A DNA stretch of 64,000 bases from the NCBI RefSeq assembly GCF_026625985.1, contig NZ_CP113116.1, forward strand, positions 4,836,001 through 4,900,000, in the 5' to 3' direction. The position numbers and the translations under genes are program-made. The notes under the pieces were generated by a model. It had not been told where the DNA came from. It saw nothing but the letters and a program-made list of their open reading frames with translations, and did not search any database. This DNA comes from Mycobacterium sp. Aquia_213 (lineage in GTDB: Bacteria; Actinomycetota; Actinomycetes; Mycobacteriales; Mycobacteriaceae). This document shows, in pieces, positions 60,989 through 64,000 of this stretch (the stretch's first letter is position 1; the number at the start of each line of letters is the position of its first letter).

Positions 60989-62096
60989 GGCGCCGCAACC
61001 GTGCTCGGTTTCGCCGGTACCACAGGGTCATTCTGCCCGGAACCGCCCGATTGACCAGCCGAACCAGCCCGTCGTTGATGGCCTCGGGCTTGTCCAGGAG
61101 GGCCAGGTGACTGGCCCCGCTGACGATGACGAGCTCCGATCGCGGCAGCGAGGCCGCCATCTTCCGGGAGTACTCGTCGGGCGTGATCAGATCGTGGTCC
61201 CCGCAGGCGATCAGGGTGGGGATTCTCAGTAGCGTCCACAGGCCGGCGGTTTCGTCGTGGGTTTCCAGCGCGCGCAGGAACCCCACCAACGTGGGTATCG
61301 GGGTGCCGTTCATCATCCGCTGGGAGAACGCGTCGAGGCTGCGGCTGACATGCAGATCGCTGTAGGACGCGGCCCGCAGAATCGGCCCGATCAGCGAGCG
61401 GGACACATTGCGGCCGCGGTGCATGAGCTTGGGCGCCGAGCGTGCGGTGAACCGAAGTGCTTCCACCGCAGGGTTTTTCAGGATCTCACCCAGCGGCGAG
61501 CGGGTAACCCCTTCGGCGGCAGAGGAAATCAGTGCCGCACCGACGATGCGGGCGCCGTACTGGTCCGGGTACTGACGGGCGTGCGACAACACGGTCATGC
61601 CGCCCATCGAGTGGCCGACCAACACGATCACCCCGCGCGGTGCGACCGCGGTCAGGACGCTTTGCAGGTCCTGCCCCAGCTGGGTCAGCGTGTAGGTCTC
61701 GGGCGAGGCTTCGCCGGAGCGGCCGTGCCCGCGCTGGTCGTAGAAGACCATGCGCACTCGCGGTCCCCACTTCTCGGCGAGCCGCTCGCGCTGAAAGTGG
61801 AAGGAGCCCATCCGCAGACAGAATCCATGCACGAAGACCATCGTCAGTGGGGCGTCCAGCGGGCCGACTTCACGGACCGCCAATACCACGCCGTCGGGTG
61901 TGGTCACCACGTAGTTGCGGTCGCTGTTCAGCCGCTCGAAATCCTCGTCGGCGTACGGGTCGTCGGTGAGCGTCACGCGTTGCGTCACCGACCGGCGGAC
62001 CGAAGCGCCGACTATGGTGGCGACCGCAGTCAGCCCCGCCCCTCCCGCAAGCCAAGCCCTTCCCCGCTGGCGCCTGCGAGTTTCCTCATCGCTCAA
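60981..62096 (-). CDS. Membrane-anchored alpha/beta hydrolase
   Basis: The 371-aa product begins with a short basic segment and one hydrophobic anchor (RAWLAGGAGLTAVATIVGASV), then an alpha/beta-hydrolase domain with nucleophile Ser in LVGHSMGGMTVLSHA. The acid Asp lies in ACGDHDLITP, the His in SGASHLALLDKP, and the oxyanion loop in VHGFCLRMGSFH. No ATG fits; TTG at 62096, overlapping the alr stop, with GAGG upstream is the best start. It lies within the alr-tsa operon; I do not recall it in M. tuberculosis. Confidence 0.83.
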   Translation of the reverse strand: MSDEETRRRQRGRAWLAGGAGLTAVATIVGASVRRSVTQRVTLTDDPYADEDFERLNSDRNYVVTTPDGVVLAVREVGPLDAPLTMVFVHGFCLRMGSFHFQRERLAEKWGPRVRMVFYDQRGHGRSGEASPETYTLTQLGQDLQSVLTAVAPRGVIVLVGHSMGGMTVLSHARQYPDQYGARIVGAALISSAAEGVTRSPLGEILKNPAVEALRFTARSAPKLMHRGRNVSRSLIGPILRAASYSDLHVSRSLDAFSQRMMNGTPIPTLVGFLRALETHDETAGLWTLLRIPTLIACGDHDLITPDEYSRKMAASLPRSELVIVSGASHLALLDKPEAINDGLVRLVNRAVPGRMTLWYRRNRARLRRRG

Positions 62097-63261
62097 CGGT
62101 TTCGGCCTCGCGATAGGTCCTGGCGATGCGCCCCCGCGGACTGGTGACCACCTCGTAGTGGATGGTGCCCAGCAGATCGGCCCAATCCTGTGCGGTGGGT
62201 TCGCCGCTGGCGCCGGGACCGAACAGGATCGCCTCGTCGCCTTCGGCCACGTCGAGGGGCCCGGGGCCGAGGTCGACAAGAAACTGGTCCATGCAGATCC
62301 GCCCGACGCCCGGGCGCCGTCTGCCGTTGATCAGCACGTCGAGTCGCCCGCCCAGCGATCGGAAGACACCGTCGGCGTAGCCGATCGGCATCAGCGCCAC
62401 GGTGGTGTCCTGCTTCGCGACCCAGGTGTGCGCGTAAGACACACCCTCGCCGGCGCGGACCGACTTCACCAGCGCCACAGCACATTTCACCGTCATGGCC
62501 GGTATCAGCCCCATGTCGCCGAGCTCGGGAACGGGGCTCAGGCCGTAGACCGCGATGCCGGGCCGCACCATGTCGAAGGCGAGGTCGGGACGAGACATCG
62601 TGGCCGACGAATTCGACAGGTGGGCGATCTCGAACCGCACTCCCTGGTTGCGCGCCTCGGCCAGCATCTCGTTGAATCTGCTGCCCTGAACATCATTGAT
62701 GGCGTTGTTCGGCTGGTCGGCGAAAACCATGTGTGACATCAGCCCGCGCAACCGGATGGCATCGTCGGCGACGGCCTGGCGCAACGCGGTCAGCATCGAC
62801 GCATATTGGCCCGGGGGCACACCGTTGCGGTTCAGCCCGGTGTCGACCTTGACGCTGACGGTCGCAGTCCGGCCGGTTCGCCGCACCGCATCGAGCAGCT
62901 CGTCGAGTTGACGCACCGAGGAGACGGCGATCTCCACATTGCCCTGCAGGGCCGGTCCGAAGTCCATGCCCGGCGGGTGCAGCCAGGCCAGCACCGGCGC
63001 GACGATGCCGTCGGCGCGCAGCGCCAACGCCTCGTCGACGGTCGCCACACCCAGCTCGGCCGCGCCGGCGGCTAACGCGGCGTGGGCGACGCGGTTGGCG
63101 CCGTGGCCGTAGCCGTCGGCCTTGACGACGGCCATCACCTGCGCGGAGCCGGCGTGCTCACGCAGCACCCGCACGTTGTGCGCGATTGCACCCAGGTCCA
63201 CCACGGCCTCGGCCAGGACGCCCGGCGTCAGGGATATCGGGGTGACTGCCACGGCAGCCAT
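62086..63261 (-). CDS. alr: Alanine racemase Alr
   Basis: The 391-aa PLP enzyme supplies D-alanine for peptidoglycan. The cofactor Lys is in VMAVVKADGYGHGA, the catalytic Tyr in GVSYAHTWVA, and the PLP-phosphate-binding GYADGVFRSL follows. Length is standard; the protein begins about 20 residues later than the annotated M. tuberculosis form, a known start uncertainty. It corresponds to Rv3423c. The start lies 36 bases after the gadB stop, so an upstream promoter or readthrough is possible. Confidence 0.96.
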   Translation of the reverse strand: MAAVAVTPISLTPGVLAEAVVDLGAIAHNVRVLREHAGSAQVMAVVKADGYGHGANRVAHAALAAGAAELGVATVDEALALRADGIVAPVLAWLHPPGMDFGPALQGNVEIAVSSVRQLDELLDAVRRTGRTATVSVKVDTGLNRNGVPPGQYASMLTALRQAVADDAIRLRGLMSHMVFADQPNNAINDVQGSRFNEMLAEARNQGVRFEIAHLSNSSATMSRPDLAFDMVRPGIAVYGLSPVPELGDMGLIPAMTVKCAVALVKSVRAGEGVSYAHTWVAKQDTTVALMPIGYADGVFRSLGGRLDVLINGRRRPGVGRICMDQFLVDLGPGPLDVAEGDEAILFGPGASGEPTAQDWADLLGTIHYEVVTSPRGRIARTYREAETVER

Positions 63262-63297
63262 TGTCCCAGAACCGTGGAAAGTGCCGCCGCGACGACC

Positions 63298-64000
63298 TCA
63301 GTGCGCGAAGTGCTCGGCGGTGTAGTGCCCGCCCGGCTTGAGCTTGTCCAGCGAGGCCAGCGCGCTGCGGGCGTCGTCGTGCAGCGCGCGGGCCAGGTCC
63401 GCGGAAAGTCCCTCGCGCACCACGATGCGCAACACGGATACGTTCGTGGCGTTGTCGGGCATGGTGTAGGCCGGCACCTGCCAGCCGTAACCCCGCAGCT
63501 CGTGCGAGACATCGAACTCGGTGTAGCCGCGGTTCTTGGCGAGCCGGAAGGCGACCACCGGGATTGCCGAACCGTCGGAGATCAGCTGGCAGTGGTCGCC
63601 GACCCGCAGCTGCTCGCCGAGCCACCGCGCCGTCTGCGACAGCGACTGCATCACCTGGGTGTAGCCCTCGCGGCCCAGCCGCAGGAAGTTGTAGTACTGA
63701 CCGATCACCTGGTTGCCGGCGCGGGAGAAGTTCAGCGTGAACGTCGGCATGTCGCCACCCAGGTAGTTGACCCGAAAGACCAGGTCTTCGGGCAGATACT
63801 CCTTGCTGCGCCACACCACGAACCCGATGCCGGGATAGGTCAGCCCGTACTTGTGACCGCTGACATTGATCGACACCACCCGCGGCAACCGGAAGTCCCA
63901 CTTCAGCTCCGGGTGCAGGAACGGCACCACGAAGCCCCCGCTGGCCGCGTCGACATGCACCGGAACGTCCACACCTCCGCCGGCTGCCAGTTTGTCCAGC
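63298..64000 (-). CDS. gadB: Glutamate decarboxylase GadB, C-terminal part
   Basis: The frame enters from the right edge and ends at 63298, giving about 234 residues of a PLP-dependent group II decarboxylase. The PLP Lys is in SINVSGHKYGLTYPGIGFVVW, preceded by the Asp-Ala pair HVDAASGGFVVPF that holds the cofactor. VNYLGGDMPTFTLNFSR is typical of GadB. It converts glutamate to GABA, consuming a proton. It corresponds to Rv3432c; the genes Rv3424c-Rv3431c that separate alr and gadB in M. tuberculosis are absent. Confidence 0.94.
   Translation of the reverse strand, partial: LDKLAAGGGVDVPVHVDAASGGFVVPFLHPELKWDFRLPRVVSINVSGHKYGLTYPGIGFVVWRSKEYLPEDLVFRVNYLGGDMPTFTLNFSRAGNQVIGQYYNFLRLGREGYTQVMQSLSQTARWLGEQLRVGDHCQLISDGSAIPVVAFRLAKNRGYTEFDVSHELRGYGWQVPAYTMPDNATNVSVLRIVVREGLSADLARALHDDARSALASLDKLKPGGHYTAEHFAH

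Noticed and set aside
1..64000. tRNA, rRNA, CRISPR or insertion sequence
   Set aside because: No cloverleaf-like intergenic sequence, repeat-spacer pattern, transposase frame or flanking inverted repeats were found by reading; almost all space is coding.

Overview
The window is a high-GC actinobacterial chromosome segment whose gene order follows the Mycobacterium tuberculosis interval from about Rv3370c (dnaE2) to Rv3432c (gadB), with blocks missing or inserted. dnaE2, otsB2, htdY, lpqD, acrA1, iunH, imuB, imuA', guaA, the Rv3400/Rv3401 pair, the Rv3406-type alkylsulfatase, choD, guaB3, guaB2, sigD, rsdA, whiB3, groEL1, groES, tsaD, rimI, tsaB, tsaE, alr and gadB all keep their expected order and strand. 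This identifies a nontuberculous Mycobacterium. No tRNA, rRNA, CRISPR array, prophage or insertion sequence was seen. Comparisons with M. tuberculosis are from memory.

Layout. 1-187: start of a small secreted protein. 318-3641: SOS polymerase DnaE2 behind a perfect LexA box. 3805-8888: lipid and trehalose genes (a WS/DGAT-like protein with an altered active site, trehalose-phosphate phosphatase, a CDP-diacylglycerol hydrolase-like exported protein, HtdY, LpqD). 8908-13317: AcrA1, IunH and a KasB-like ketosynthase that M. tuberculosis lacks at this place; cmaA1 is absent. 13325-16283: imuB and imuA' with a divergent exported protein, sharing a second LexA box. 16290-17891: guaA. 17931-26620: accessory island (TetR/P450, acyl-CoA dehydrogenase-like/TetR, HxlR, and a four-gene operon of MFS pump, NmrA-like reductase, methyltransferase and alpha/beta hydrolase). 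26687-29799: beta-phosphoglucomutase-type HAD protein and GH65 phosphorylase-type enzyme, translationally coupled.

29816-40310 is the most interesting part. It holds an iterative type I polyketide synthase of the 6-methylsalicylate synthase type, an MbtA-like aryl-AMP ligase, and a divergent MbtB-like NRPS (ArCP-Cy-A-PCP). Two tandem IdeR-like boxes lie between the last two. Together they look like an iron-regulated pathway that makes 6-methylsalicylate, activates it and joins it to a cyclised Ser, Thr or Cys residue. That is the cap of a mycobactin-type siderophore with a methylated aromatic ring. The block sits where M. tuberculosis has Rv3402c-Rv3405c.

40461-49356 returns to the conserved order (alkylsulfatase, choD, guaB3-guaB2, the Rv3415c-sigD-rsdA operon, whiB3). 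49510-56039 is a second accessory block (two F420-type oxidoreductases, a thiolase-like/DUF35 pair, OsmC, small proteins, a HabA-like membrane protein). 56152-64000 carries groES-groEL1 under a CIRCE operator, the t6A genes tsaD-rimI-tsaB-tsaE, an alpha/beta hydrolase, alr and the 3' part of gadB.
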